From positions 108,034,358 to 108,098,357 of the forward strand of contig NC_088782.1 in NCBI RefSeq assembly GCF_958450345.1: DNA of 64,000 bases. Reading direction: 5' to 3'. A model generated the notes under the pieces. The model was given only the letters and a program-made list of their open reading frames with translations. It was not told where the DNA came from and made no database searches. This DNA is from Calliphora vicina (taxonomy: Eukaryota; Arthropoda; Insecta; Diptera; Calliphoridae). This document shows, piece after piece, positions 11,561 through 25,205 of this stretch. Position numbers and translations under genes: made by a program. Position 1 is the first letter of the stretch, and every line of letters starts with the position of its first letter.

Positions 11561-12508
11561 CATTATTCTTCACTTTTGTCTTGGACTGTAAGATTTGCTT
11601 TGCATTTGTATGTTGATTTTAACCTACCTTGGTTACACGTACACAAACATGCACACAAATTAATAAATATAAATATTGCTTTAGCAAAAAGCAGCACTCA
11701 CTTAGGCAAACAAACAAATATACATATTTACACATACACAATAATAACATTAATAATTTCTCTTTTGTTGTGTATGTATGTATAAAATGAATAAAATACA
11801 AGCACAAAAAGTGGTCACAACAATACGCTATTATAGAGTTATAGCGGCGAGGTCACCTAGGCAAAAAACTTGGCTTTGGCCAAAGGAAAATGGAAAAACT
11901 ACTAAAGAAACATTATAAATAAATAACTTACAAAGAGGCTGTATGAGTTTCGAGCTGTGTAGTCAAATAATAATAACAGCAACGTTTAGAGAGAAAGTCT
12001 TTGGCAATGAAACAAATTTCTTTTTATTATAAATGATACGCAAAATATGCTAACGTTTTTTTTTTTTTGCTGTATTTGTCCAGCCATATTTAATGTTATT
12101 TAGTAAACAGTTTGAAGTTTTAAGTGTGGCACACACATTTTTAGCTTCATTGTTTTGTGTAGTACACAGTACTTAATTGCCAGAAATAAAGTAATAAATT
12201 TATGTTTAAATATGTTTAATGAGCTCAAATAGCAAAACAAATTAACAATGTTTAACATAAATTTTAAAGCAGAAAGAAAAATAGAAGATGCTTTATATAA
12301 AAAATCAATAAATTTTGAAACTTCTTGGAAGAAAAAACAAATTAAGTAGTCTACAATTATAAATTAAAGACTAAATACAGAAAATTTATAAGCAAAAGAA
12401 CCTAACAGTATGTCAAACAAAAGCTCTTAATTACAGTTTTTATTACTTTTATTTTAAAATGAAAAGAAAGAAATGTTTGCATTAAAAAATTAATTTTTTT
12501 AAACTTTT

Positions 12509-12748
12509 AAATTTATGAAGATCATGTAAAAATCGAATAAGAAATGTTTTCTTAATTCAAATATCGTTCCTAAAAGTAGGCAACATTTTTTATATCGAAA
12601 AAATATCACTGTTAAACTCATTTAAACCTAAATTTATGAAGATCATGTAAAAATCGAATAAGAAATGTTTTCTTAATTCAAATATCGTTCCTAAAAGTAG
12701 GCAACATTTTTTATATCGAAAAAATATCACTGTTAAACTCATTTAAGC
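12509..12748 (+). repeat. Near-perfect tandem duplication, 121-bp unit
   Basis: AAATTTATGAAGATCATGTA begins at 12509 and again at 12630. The units are nearly identical to their ends and each contains CCTAAAAGTAGGCAACA (12569 and 12690). Compared with neighbouring diverged repeats this is a recent duplication. Confidence 0.92.
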
Positions 12749-12769
12749 CTGTATTAAAAGATTAATTTT

Positions 12770-13960
12770 GATAGGATTCACTTATTTAGATTACGCCCCT
12801 AGAAGTATGCAGCACTTTTTAACATTTGAGAAATATTGATGTTTTATTCATATAAATCAATATTTAAGGAGGTACATATTCTGTATTTCATAAAGAAGTT
12901 TCATCATTTTATATAGCCAAGATGTTAATATGACAAAAAACAGCCTAAAAGTGTGCAATACAGAACTTACTATTACAGTTTCTGCTATAAGAAATCAAAA
13001 TTATTGTTATTTAAAATATTTATTTCAGAAAGCTAGCTTTTAAGAAAAATAGTAGAGGACTGTAAAAAATTAATCTAAAACCACATAAGATATATTTAAT
13101 TCCCAAAAATCAAGTTAAAAATCGCATGTTAATATATTATCAATTATAAGAATGCAACACTTTTTTAATTTGAAAAACATCACATTTAAACACATTTAAA
13201 GCTGTTATTAATAATGGTGGTTGATTCTCTATGATGCTGAGATTAATTTTGATTGGATTCATTGGATCCTTTAGTTTTCGCAACTAGAAGTATGCAATAT
13301 TCTTTGACATTTATGAAATATTTTCCCCCACAATTAAAACTTTATTTAGGGAGATGTTTGCTTTTCTTAAAGAAGATTAATCTTTTTATATAGTCAAGAT
13401 GATAACAATAAAAATAATAACGGCCTAAAATTATGCAATACAAAAACATACTATTACAGAAATCATCAACATTTTCTCCTTTAATCATTTGTTTCCAAAA
13501 TATAAATTTTTTAGGCAAAACTTAAGTTATCTTATAAGAAAATCAAGTTAAAAATCTACTTAGACTTGTTTTATTAGTTAAAATCAAGTTAAAAATCGAA
13601 TATGAAATATTTTATAAATTTAAAGTTCAAGCCTATAAGTATGCAATACTTTTTTAACTTGAAATATACCACAGTAAATCACATTTAAAGCAATATTTAG
13701 AATTTGTGGTTTATTCATTATGATGCAGCGATTATTTTTTATTTTACCCCTAGAAGTATGCAACACTATTTTCACATTTGAGAAATATTGCTTATTCCCA
13801 TAATTAAAGCATTCTTTTGGTAGCTGTTTGCTATTTATTAATGAAGTTTAATATTTTGATATAGGTATGGACATTCTGAAAAGGCAAAACGGCCTAAAGG
13901 TATGCAATATCAAAACTATTTATTAAAGTTTATTATACAAAAAGTACCATTAACAATCAT
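12770..13960 (+). repeat. Degenerate tandem repeat, about 475-bp unit, about 2.4 units
   Basis: Matching landmarks recur at 468-487 bp spacing: CCCCTAGAAGTATGCA at 12796, a variant at 13281 and again at 13747; GCCTAAAAGTGTGCAATA at 12943, with variants at 13423 and 13892. A block near GAAGTTT...TTTATATAG precedes each of the latter. The units are highly diverged except at the 18-bp motif. Confidence 0.7.
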
Positions 13961-16900
13961 TAATATTTTTTAATAAAATATTACAAACTAATTTGAAATT
14001 TTAAGTTTAATCAAAATGTTTTTCTTTTACTATCCGGCTTAATGTATTAAAATATATTGATTCAAACATCAATCATATATTTTAATTCCTTTTACTTTTT
14101 CTGCCATTTTATCTACCCCTTTAAATATGTTTTATTAATAAATATTTTTATTGATTTAAACAGCAACTACAGAAAAAAACTAAATAAAATAATTACATTA
14201 TTTTGGCTTTAAGCGTTATTAATGTAATTTATATTGAATATGAGCATGACTGTCTATGAATAAAAAATTTACATAAAATATATAAAACAGAAATTGTCAT
14301 ATAGAATACTAAATGGCAGACGGAAAAAATGTAATAAATATCAACACTTCATTTAAGACAATAAATAATTTTTGTTAAAATATTAATATTTTTTTAACAA
14401 CAGACATTAACCATATAGTACATTTGTATACCCTGCAACAATATAAATGTTTATTAAGGCGTTTGCATTTTATTTATATAAATCTGTTTGTGTAAAACAT
14501 TCTCCCGTCCAAACTATGTAACCTAAGTTAATGAAATTCATTGAGAATATTTATTATTATATTAGTCAGCTTAGCATTAAAAATGAGAAATATTGATAAA
14601 GTAGAAAAAAAGTTGCGAACCAAAATCTGAGATAACCTGGAAAAAATAATTGTTTTCACTAAAACCATTTTAAATATTGCTAATGTTGCTTAGAATAATG
14701 TGAATATAATCAAGCATGTTTTTGTAATTGTTATTGTTGTAGTATTTTTAACACTAAATATCATAACTGTCTTTATCAATGGTCATCAATGCTGAGACGG
14801 CTAGAATTTTTTTTATTTGAAATTTAGTTGCAGGGTATATAAGTGTCATTACTGCCTAACATAGCATTGTAACTTGTTCCATTATTAATATATTTAATAT
14901 AAATGTTTTAAATCTAAAATGTCACACACGTTTTTATTCAATACCAACACTCTTTGAACACCCTCCCCTCCTTAAATCTGTTAATATAGTGAAATAATCA
15001 TGTTGTAAATTGTATGTTTATATGTATATTTGTTTCTATCAATTCATGTTAAGTAAATTCTAGGAACTATGAATATGTGCTAAGATATTGCTTTATAACC
15101 TAAGGTTATTTATAAACTGTTACATGCTTCCCTTCTTAGGCAAATACCGAATGCCTAAAAGTATGTGTACATGTTGGTTTTTAATATTAAATACTAAAAG
15201 TATGGAACAAAAATAAAACTCACCAAAAGCTATACATGTACCACATTCCCGTACGGCTAGATATTAACACCTAAAAATATATTCTGCTTTGTATAAGTAT
15301 AAACAAAAACTTTTGCCAAAAAATAAAACAAATACTCTGGCAAATGCAATTTATTCCACACAAACAGAGTGTGACAAAGGGAGGTTTGTTTTTGAAACAG
15401 GTTTTACTGGCTCAAAATCTTAAGTCTTGATACCATAACTCCATGAAAATAAATGTTTCAAGTAAGTTTTGATCATTATTGGAAAACGTTGTAAATATAG
15501 TTCCAAAGTGAGTGTCTCTTAAACTTTATCTTATGGCTAAATAGAAGCTCTCAGCATCAGACTGTTTCAAAAACTAGGCACTGAACTCTTAAGGTCCTTA
15601 TCTTATTAATTATATTGCAAAGAATTGGGCTGATAATTTACGACTCTTTAGATCTGAAATATGGATTTTAAAAAACCTATGATAGAACTAGAAAATTGAG
15701 TTCAGTTTTTTTCAATTTGAAAAAATTTACATCTGCAAGCACCACCCTTTAAACACACACTCACTTGGGCACAAAAAAATCCCACACTTTTTGTGGTAAA
15801 AGGGGGAAAAATAAAGCCTGGCAAAAAGAAAATAAATATTTATAAAAGACATTATTAAAGTTATATGTATTACGAGTAAGGGTACCTTACAATATCAACT
15901 AAACTGTATGTATAAAAATAAGTAAGTAAAATAACACACAATATACATAATAACAGTAAAGCATACTTTAAGGGCTTTAAAGTTATATTTTCTTCGCCCA
16001 GGCGTACAGAAAAACCCTAACACACTTTTGTTGGCCCCAAAAAAGTACTTAGACAAACAATAATAACAACAACAAAAACAAAACTTTTTTAAATTTCCAA
16101 ACAAATAACGAAATTTTTTTGTTTTTTAACTTGTAGTCAATGGTGAATAAATTTTCTAAGGTATACTTTAAGGCAAGTTTTTAAAGGTAATAAATGTTGG
16201 CAGCACACACACACCTAACTTTATCTATATATTTACTACAACAGACTTATTAAATCAACATAGATATAATTGAACATATTTCTAAGGGTTAGAGAAAATT
16301 TTATAATTTTTGAAAATATTAAAGCCTACTTTTGGTTTAAATCTATAGTGTATAAAATTTGAAATGTTTTATTTATTTGCCAGTTTCTTTATGAATTTGT
16401 TTAAAGTATTTAAGAGACATACAAATTTTTAGAAGAAAATAAAAGCTCTCAGATTTCATGTTCATGTAAACTGCTTTTAATATGAGCAATTGTTGAAGTA
16501 CTGAGCTTGCTAAAAACTTATTAACTGTTTTGGTTGAATTTTCAATTGTTTAGCATATTTATAGGGGTTGTGGAAATCTTAAAACATGATACTTTTAACA
16601 AGATCTTATATATCAAAAGTTATAATATAAAGAGGAAAAATAAAGTTATGAATCTAATCCTAAGACATATTTCTTATTTGTGACATGAAAGAAGTTCTCA
16701 TATTTTTAGCTTCCCTTCTCTTCAAAAATAAGAACAACATTAGCCTATATCTAGAGAGACTCCTGAATTTAAGCCATAATAATTTTGATATTATACATAT
16801 ATTTAATTATGCCCATTTATATTAGGCTACTCTTAATCATAAATCGTTTAATTTACCTAAAAACACAACCAGTCTGGCTTAAATTTTCTTTATTAAACTA

Positions 16901-18220
16901 ACTAAAATAAGCTCATCAAAATGTACTTAAAAATCTCATATTTAAAGCACTACATTACCCTTCACCCACAATTTTCTAAAGCCTACATTAAGGCTTAACT
17001 TAATAAACTTTTCAAAAACCTACTTTAAGGCTTAAATTCCTATTTATCTTGAACATTTCTAAAATTCCTTGATAAAATTTATGATTTTTATTTGAAATCT
17101 CATAATTTTAATTTATTTCCTTTTTATCTAATAAACGTGTAAAAGATTTTTTTTTTATTTGCATGACTATTTGTATTTTTTTTTTATGTTCAAACACGAA
17201 TGTCATTTATAATTTCTAAGGCTTGCGTTTAAATATAAATACAATATATTTTCAAGTGATAAATCTTGAAATGTAAACTTTACATTTTATTGTTTATAAA
17301 ACTGACCCTTTAGATTTGTTTTTTCATACATAACAAATGTATAAAAAAATTTTGTTTCGGTTGTAGGATATTTTTTTTTTAATTTAATCAAAATTTATGA
17401 CTAACTAACCTAAGTCACACAATATATGTGTGACCAGGGTTTAATCAGAGTTTTTTCTTTTATTATTTAGGTTTGCTTTGCTGTTATTTTTTTAACTTCC
17501 TTTTAGATATATTTTGTCTTGAAATTATTCATAAACAAATACATAAGTAATAAATAAAAGGGGAGCACAGGTCAAGGAAATCTTAGGCACGAAATAATGA
17601 TTAATAAAGTTAACAATATATTTAAAGAAAAATCCTTGAAAGTTTAGTGTAGAGAGTTTAAATTTAAGATATCAGCCTTCGAACTCATTTTATTTTATTT
17701 TTGATTCCGTATCAATTTGTATGCAAAATTCCTTGTAGTTACAAAAGCGAAATCTTTTAAATTCAGAATTGAGCTGAAGTCGCTCTTGTTGCTCCTTAGA
17801 AATAATTAATAATTCTTACTTGTTAAAGCTTTAACAGAGTTCCAAATATAAGCCGTAGGAAGTTCATTTTAACTGTATCAATATCCAACATTCCTTAAAG
17901 CTTTTTACTTCCTGTCAAACAAATATTATAACTATGATTTTCAAGAGCTTAATTCTTTTTATTACTCGTATTCCAGGAGTGATAGCCTTATAAACCAAAC
18001 AAATATTATACAAAAATGTCATAAAAACTGTTCGTTTTCTTTTGTGTTTTAATTTACAATCTAAAAGATTTGCTTCAAACAGGCAACATCAACTCTCACT
18101 TAAAAAATTTTAAACAGTGGAAAGCAAAACAGATATAAGATTACATAACTTATAAAAATAGATTTATTTATGACTATTTCTTACTATAAATATCATTTTA
18201 TACGTTCAACTATTTGACTG
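13960..18220. other. AT-rich non-coding stretch
   Basis: No gene recognised. It contains further motif examples (15153 and 15192 forward; 15961, 16324, 16981 and 17019 inverted and weaker) and one pair of short inverted repeats listed separately. Confidence 0.4.
14427..14839. repeat. 13-bp perfect inverted repeat pair, 413 bp span
   Basis: TATACCCTGCAAC at 14427-14439 and its exact reverse complement at 14827-14839 bound 387 AT-rich bases. It could be a decayed MITE or chance. No target duplication is evident. Confidence 0.35.
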
Positions 18221-18222
18221 TA

Positions 18223-19000
18223 TTTCTTTGAAATAACGATTTCCCCAAAAGTATGCTTTAGTTTTTTTTTATCTTGCTACTGACTGTATTAATAGCAATC
18301 ATACCTACAGTTATATTTTTGTATGCTTTCACACAGCCATAAACTTTCCTTCAGATGTTATGGTGACACTGTATTTATTTTATTTGGTCAGAAATGTTCA
18401 CAAATACTTACTTAGTTAATGACTAAAAATTATATTGGTTACTCCATTCGTCCAAGGTAATCTAGCAAAAGGTTAGTGATCTCTTTACTGAGAATAAGTA
18501 GTTTAGTTTTATCCACCGTTTGATCGGATTTTTTCTACTTTTTCTTGATTTCTTATAATATGATTTCTTTGAAATAATGTTTAACCCCAAAAGTATGCTT
18601 TAGTTTTTTTTTATCTTGCTACTGACTGTATTAATATCAAACGTACCTACAGTTATATTTGTTTAAGCCTTCACACAGACATAAGCTTCTGAAAGTATCC
18701 CTTCAGATTTTATAGTGACAGTGTGTTTCTTTTATTGGGGCAGAAATTTCCACAAAAATTTACTCAGTTACTGCCTACAACTTTGATTGGTAACTTAACA
18801 CTTAATGGGTTCTCCATTCGGCCAAGGTAATCTAACAAAGGGTTAGTGGTCTCTTTACAGAGCCTAAGCAGTTAATTTTTTCTACCGTTTTATCAACAAT
18901 TTCTTTGAAATAATGATTTCCCCCAAAAGTATGCTTTAGTATTTTTATTTATTTTGCTATATTAATAGCAAATATACCTACATAAGACATAAGCTTATAA
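18223..19000 (+). repeat. Tandem repeat, about 340-bp unit, about 2.3 units
   Basis: TTTCTTTGAAATAA starts units at 18223, 18564 and 18900 (spacing 341 and 336). Each unit opens with the motif CCCCAAAAGTATGCTTTAGT and then TTTATCTTGCTACTGACTGT or a close variant. The copies are moderately diverged. Confidence 0.88.
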
Positions 19001-19531
19001 TATTTCCATTTTTGAACCACCATTAACTAGCGATGTTCCTTGCGATTGGTTGTAAATAATCTGTCAATTTACCCCTTAATATTTCCTGGTTAAATTCGCC
19101 AATCAAAGGCATGTATGTATTAATGTATTATTAGACAACCAATGCTGATCGTAGTCATTCGTTAAGCTGGAACTAGTTCTATGAACTGCAGGGTCTAACT
19201 AGGTATGCTTGTATTTCCACGCTTGAGAGTATACTACGGATATGTGTGTATTTTTTTATTTATAAAAGGCTACATTTTATGTGGTCATTTTATTTATTCG
19301 TGTCATAAAAACAAACTAAATATTTGCATAATTTTAGGCGAGTTAGAGAAATAATATATAAATATACATAAGTATAAACGAGAATTTCCCTAAGTATATA
19401 AGAGGATTGTTAAAGAGGATTTTTTTTACATTATTTATTATGAACGTATGTAGGTATATTTATGAAAATATTGTATAAAATAAATGTAAATGAATGTTAT
19501 ATGATTTGTGTTAGGTTCTAAAGAACGTTTT

Positions 19532-20285
19532 TTATAAGCTACACCACCATAGTGGGGAGGGTATAATGCTTTTGTGCAGATGTTTGTAACGCCCAAAAAT
19601 ATTAGTCTAGCACCCACCTTAAAGTATACCGATCGACTTAGAATCACTTTCGATTAAACGATGTCCGTCCGTCCGTCCGTCCGTCTGGTCTGCTGGCTGG
19701 CTGGCTGTCCATGTAAACCTTGTGCGCAGAGTACAGGTCGCAATTTTGAAGATATTTTGATGAAATTTGATACATATTATTTTTTCGGCTCAAGGACCAA
19801 GCCTATTGAAACTGGCTGAAATCGGTCCATTATTTCACTTAGCCCCTATACAAATGTCCTCCCGAAATTGGACTTTATCGGTCATAAATGTTTAATTTAT
19901 ATATGTATCTCGACAAATTCCGCTCCAAATAAGTTTTATATACACAAAATTCATGTAACAAAATTTTGTTACGATCGGTCCATAATTAGTCATAGTTCCC
20001 ATATAGACCGGCTTCCGAAAATCACTTTAACGTGCATAAATCGCTTAAAAATGTTGCTATACACACAAAATTCAACATAATTAACTTTAATATAGACATA
20101 AATCACACGACCTAATTTCATGGTGATCGGTCCATAATTGGTCATAGCCCCCATATAAGTCCCACTTCCAAAAAGCACTAAAAAATATAAATTATTGAAA
20201 TTTTAAAAGAAAAATGTTTTTGCTCTTTTTCTTAGTGTATGGTATTATATGGTCGGGCTTGACCGACAATACTTTTTTACTTGTT
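19532..20285 (+). mobile_element. Family-B dispersed repeat, full-length copy
   Basis: About 750 bp. The left end holds CTACACCACCATAGTGGGGA, with a CCAC/GTGG stem. Then comes a (GTCC)n/(GTCT) run at 19663-19686, an interior with two related sub-blocks (GGTCCATAATTAGTCATAG and a variant), and a right end with GGTCGGGCTTGACCGACAAT and ACTTGTTTTT. Four other near-full copies and one partial copy are in the window. The GTCY run and hairpin ends recall dipteran DINE-1/mini-me-type non-autonomous Helitrons; classification is inference. Confidence 0.8.
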
Positions 20286-20859
20286 TTTTTTTTTAAAAGT
20301 CACATAAAATTAATACTGTAGCAAAGCTGACTTTAAACAGGTAGAGAGATATTAATAAAAAATAAATCAAATTTATTGAAATGACGTATGTGCTTTTCAA
20401 CAAATGTTGAGAAGAGTGAAAAATTTGTTTATTTTTATATGAAAGCCTTAGAAATTAGCTTAAGATCCCTTGTGATAACTTGGGAATTAGTACTGATATT
20501 TTGATAAATATAATGATTGAGGAGAATCTTGAACAAAATTCTCTAATGTTGAAATACAATTACGTTTTTTAAAAATTTATCTTTCCTCTTCTTTTCTACA
20601 AAAATAAATTTGTTTTTAGAAAGGAAGTGAAAGAATTAAATTAAATTGATATTCATTTGAATCAGTGATCTGCATTCATAGCCCGAAGGGTAAAAACATG
20701 ATTGATTATTTACTTATAACAGCACGAATGTCAACAAATTTAAAGAAAAAGAAAGAAAAATCGAAAATCAGATTTTAAAAGAGAAAGAAAATTCATTATA
20801 TTTTAATATAATCAATGTTTAATTTTTACATTATACCGAACACTGGTTTGTTGTGGTGA

Positions 20860-21140
20860 CACTCTCCTACCTTTTCATGATAATGAACATATGTTATTAA
20901 TAGTATTGAAAATATATTGTGAATGCACCACATTTCAGTAGCATTAATGTAATGTTTTCCATTTACTAGTTGCCCAAATGTATGCTTTAAATTTCAACAA
21001 ATGTTAAAATTATCTGGTTTTAATAGTATTGTAAAAGTATTGTAAATATACCCCATTTCTGTACCTTTACGACATTTGAGAACTATTAAAAGCCTTGTAA
21101 TGCTGTCCTTATAAAAATTGCCCAAATGTATGCTTCAAAT
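20860..21140 (+). repeat. Degenerate duplication, about 148-bp unit
   Basis: Two units share TTAATAGTATTG, a CCCATTTC-like block and, at the end, the motif GCCCAAATGTATGCTT (20972 and 21120, 148 bp apart). Confidence 0.65.
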
Positions 21141-23330
21141 TAAACTCTTCTTGATATTAGTTTTTTGTGTTTAAATTACAAAAGTTATTAAATTTTTGTT
21201 TAACCCAAAAAAAAAAACTTGAAATTTAACCAATATTTATTATAACATAACTAAATTGCTACTTCAGAAAATTTACATTTGCTGTAAAAACAAATTCTGT
21301 TTTTTACTTTGCTATTAGTTTTAAATTTCCATATAATATATGCAATTTAATAAAAAAAATCAATTTTCTGTTTGGAAACATAAAACTTATCACAATCATA
21401 TATTGCAAGTACCTTAAAGTATCTAAACCTTTTTACAAAACTTTATTAATAATCATGGAATTTTTTTTTTATTTATTGAAAAAAAAAATTCTGATTTATT
21501 GAATATTGTTTTTTTATGGTTTTACAAAACTAACTAAAATACATCACCTAAAAGTATACTTCACCTAAATTTTTTTAACCTAGTTTTTTATCACAAAACA
21601 AGCTGATGTTTTTAATTAAAATGTGTGTGTGTGTGTGTATATTTTTAAGGAATTTAATAAATGTATAAACTATTTTTTTTTTTAGGAATTTAAATAAAAT
21701 GAAAAGTTTTTTAATAAATAGTAATTTATTATTTACAGCAATAAAGAATTTAAAGTAGAGTAGTAATTTGATGATAAAATGAGTTGGTTTCTAAATTGAA
21801 TTTTTATTTGAAATTAAAGAGTTTATTTTAGAATATAGAGCAGTGGTCAGCATAAAGAGAACATTTAATATTGATTATTTTAATGTATTATGCTCTAATT
21901 TTCTCATTAGTTATCTAATTTGCTATTTATTATTTGATATTATTTATATATGAACTTCGTTGACATTCGTGTTGTTTACTGCCGACCACTGATATAGAGT
22001 AATTATTTTTTAAAGGAAATAAGTGTTAAAGATAAAGATTCATATTATGAAAATTATTATGAACCAATTTAATAATTTAATACAACAAATATTTGTTAGT
22101 GATTTTTATAAAATTTTTGTTTATTTTTGTCCTATTTATATTAAAAAAATGGTTTAATGATTTTAAATTTTGCAAAATTTCACTGGGTTTACATTACAAT
22201 CTATTTTTAACATGTCTCGTTATTTTGTTTTCCCTTGTCAGTTAGAGGTTTGAGTGTTTTTTCATTTGTTTCGCAAAAATATCCCTTAAATACCTAAAAA
22301 AACATGTATGTTATTTCATTTATTTTTTTCTATTTAACTTTATAAAACATAATGTGTAGCTTAAAATGAAATATGTACAATATGATTGTTTTGCAAAAAA
22401 AAAAAAACATACAAAACAAAAAAATTTTTTTAAAAACAAAGAAAAAAAACTATTACAGACATGCCAGACATAAATGTAAATATGAAATAAAAAAAACATT
22501 AAAAAAACGTTTATTTTTTGGGGAATGCAGTAATATTTTCATATTTTTATTTAGCTTTTGCTAAAAAAATAAAGAAAAAACTGTAGTATACATAACAACA
22601 AACAAATGCGTTTAATATATACTGCATACTTTTAGGGGTAACAAAAAGAATAGACATTTATTTTAATAGGAATTTAAGGGAATAAAGTAGCATAATATAG
22701 ATATTAATATCAATTTAAAATTAAATATTTCTATTTTGTATATCTTCCCCTTTAAATAGCCACTTTTTAAAACAAATTTTGGGAAAATAATTTTCTTCTC
22801 ACTTTTCACTTTTCATCAAGATTACTATTGTTTCTTAGGCTGTTTATTTATTAAGTCTTGTATACTTTTCGTTATTTACCAACTGTCATAAACATTCAGA
22901 CAACCATAGATGTATCATCAAATATCCTCAGGTTATTTGAAACATAAACTAAATTATTAAAGACCTCAAATTGAAAAAAAATATATGTACGTATGTATCA
23001 ACAAATCAATTAAACTTTATGACTTAATATGTCAAAACTACCAATAAAAACAAAAACATTTACAAGTCTACACAGCATTAATGTAATATTATAGCAGCCA
23101 GCCCTAAGGACATGCTACAATTTGCAACAAACCTAAAACTTACAGTAGATAATTTCAATAAATAATAAACATATACTTATAAATTGCCTAAACAAAGAAA
23201 TATGTTTTTATTTTTACATTATATATAAAATCCCTTACTAAATATTGTTACATTTAACACAACACTTGTATCAAAAAAAAAAAGAAAAATCTAATTTGTT
23301 CTTCTTCATTTCTTCTTTTTTTTTCTTTAC
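21140..23330. other. AT-rich non-coding stretch
   Basis: No gene recognised. It has a short (TG)n run near 21622-21640, forward motif at 21545-21564 and inverted motif at 22623-22640. Confidence 0.4.
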
Positions 23331-23410
23331 AGATGACTGAATTGTCTATACCCCTGTAATCACCATAATAATAGAATGACCATAACTAAATTACAATTTG
23401 TGCAAAACAA
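23318..23410 (+). other. Candidate 3' splice site and small exon
   Basis: A long pyrimidine tract (TTCTTCTTTTTTTTTCTTTAC) ends in AG at 23331-23332. The next bases read ATGACTGAATTG and then a stop after eight codons if read in phase 0. A possible donor, CAAGTAAAC, lies near 23409. This could be a 5' UTR exon or a terminal exon of the host gene, or chance: acceptor-like tracts are common in AT-rich introns. Confidence 0.2.
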
Positions 23411-23935
23411 GTAAACTAAATACTCTCTCTGTCTCTGTTGACTAACAGAAATCATAAGGCATTGACAGACACAAGATAAGAATCGAGGCAAGAATGAAAT
23501 AAACTTACAAAACCGAAATATGTATTTAGAAGTAAACATCAAAAAAAAAATATTATGTGTATATAATTAAATGAAGCAAAAAAGACTTAGGGACAGCTAT
23601 ACATAAGCAAAATAGTAGAAAAAAAATTAATAAATAAATATGAAGAGAGAGAGAAAGAATTGTTTACAAATGAAAAGAAATTAGGGAAATATACCTAAAA
23701 GTAGGCTAAAGAAAATATGTGATAAAAATTAGGGTGGTAATTTGAGAAATATAAATAAATTGACAAAAATAATTTAATTATTATTTAAGCAGTTTGGATT
23801 AATAAAGACTTAAGTAGGCTTTAATGTTGCTTTAACAATGTATGTTCGACTTCTATATAGATTAGGCTATAAGGATGAAATCACTTCTATTTCGCAAAAG
23901 TATTAATGGAACATTCTGGCCAATTGTGATTAATT

Positions 23936-24035
23936 ATACCCTTCACCTTCGTGAATAACAAAATAAAATTTTCCGACCCTATAAGGTATATATATTCTGG
24001 ATCCTTATAGATAGCGGAGTCGATTAAGCCATGCC
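23936..24035 (-). repeat. Family-A repeat fragment (reversed)
   Basis: Reverse complement of the right part of family A: ATACCCTTCACCTTCGTGAA, CCGACCCTATAAGGTATATA, and GATAGCGGAGTCGATTAAGC. It stops where the TIR element at 24039 starts. The other flank of that element carries the matching left part of family A, but about 240 bp of interior is missing. Confidence 0.75.
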
Positions 24036-24038
24036 ACC

Positions 24039-25205
24039 CACGGTGGCTCATATCTCAATTTCATCGGCCAAAAGTCCAACTTTTTGTTAACTCCGATTTC
24101 AAAAATTTGAATGCCATTCAATAGTAAACACATTGAAACTAAGGTAGCCAAAAAATTAGATAAAAATGTTGTCAATTGTGTGCGTGGCATGCTGTTAAAG
24201 TCAAATATTTTATGTCATTTTATAAAAATGTGATTTTTGTAAATTTGATTAGAAGTAAATTATCACTACTCGCAAACTATTATAGATAATTCGATGATTT
24301 TTCTTTTGTTATGTTGGTAGGATAATAGTCTTTAAGAGCTGATATGATTTGTCATTTTACCATTTATACCTGATGTGTTATTAATTTTTTTCTCAGGTAC
24401 TATATTTTAGCCAAATTTGAATTTCAGTGGAGTAAAAGTGCTTAGGGTCAAAAGGGGTTAAGCAAATTTTACAACCAGGAGAAATTCCAAAGTGTCCTCT
24501 TTAAGCCTATATATACTTGTTGACCTGTTTTGACCTGTTTGTTGAACACTTTTTTCATTTGAATGAAATTACTCCCAAATTTTTGTTCTATTTTTATTTT
24601 ATTTGTTCATATGACTGGCGCAAAGTACAAGTCGCAATTTTGAAGATATTGCGATAAAATTTGGTGCATAAATTTTTTTCGGCCCGAGGACGAAGTCTAT
24701 TGAAAATTATTGAAATCGGTCCACTATTTCACCTAGCACCCATACAAATGTTCTCGTAAATGGTTAATTTATATATGTATCTACACAAATTTTGCTCCAA
24801 ATAAGTTTTATATAAACTGCATTAATGTCACCTAATTTTATGATGATCGGTCCATTATTAGTCATAGCTCCCATATAAGACCCGCTTCCAAAAATCACTT
24901 TAACGAGCATAAATCTCTTAAAAATTTTGGTATAAAAAATTCAATAGAAATAACACTCATATAGACGTAAATCACACGACCCGCTTCCGAAAATCATTCA
25001 CGAAAATAAATTATAGTGTAGGGTATTATATAGTCGAGCTTGGCCGAACATACTTCCTTACTTGTTTTTATCAGCTGATAACTTTTTTAATAAGTATAGC
25101 TGATTCAAAAAACAAAAAATTTGCATTTTCATACTAAATGCTATAAAAAATTAAAAGTTCAACAACAGAATTTTGGCCGATGAAAAACGAAAATGAGCCA
25201 CTGTG
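24039..25205. mobile_element. Non-autonomous DNA element with about 38-bp TIRs
   Basis: Left terminus CACGGTGGCTCAT...TTTCATCGGCCAAAA (24039-24076) is the imperfect inverse of the right terminus at 25168-25205 (CACAGTGGCTCATTTTCG read inward). About 30 of 38 positions match. It lies inside a family-A repeat and itself contains a family-B fragment. The CACAGTG start is the type seen in Transib-like elements, but I see no transposase and no convincing 5-bp target duplication, so the superfamily is open. Confidence 0.55.
24615..25067 (+). repeat. Family-B repeat, 5'-truncated and diverged
   Basis: Starts within the interior block GTACAAGTCGCAATTTTGAA and runs to the right end (GTAGGGTATTATATAGTCGA, then TTCCTTACTTGTTTTTA). 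The CCACCATAGTGG end and GTCY run are missing. It is more diverged than the copy at 19.5 kb. Confidence 0.75.

Noticed and set aside
19868..20178. Apparent small proteins on both strands in family-B copies
   Set aside because: They recur only because the repeat does, both strands are open, and other copies carry breaks.
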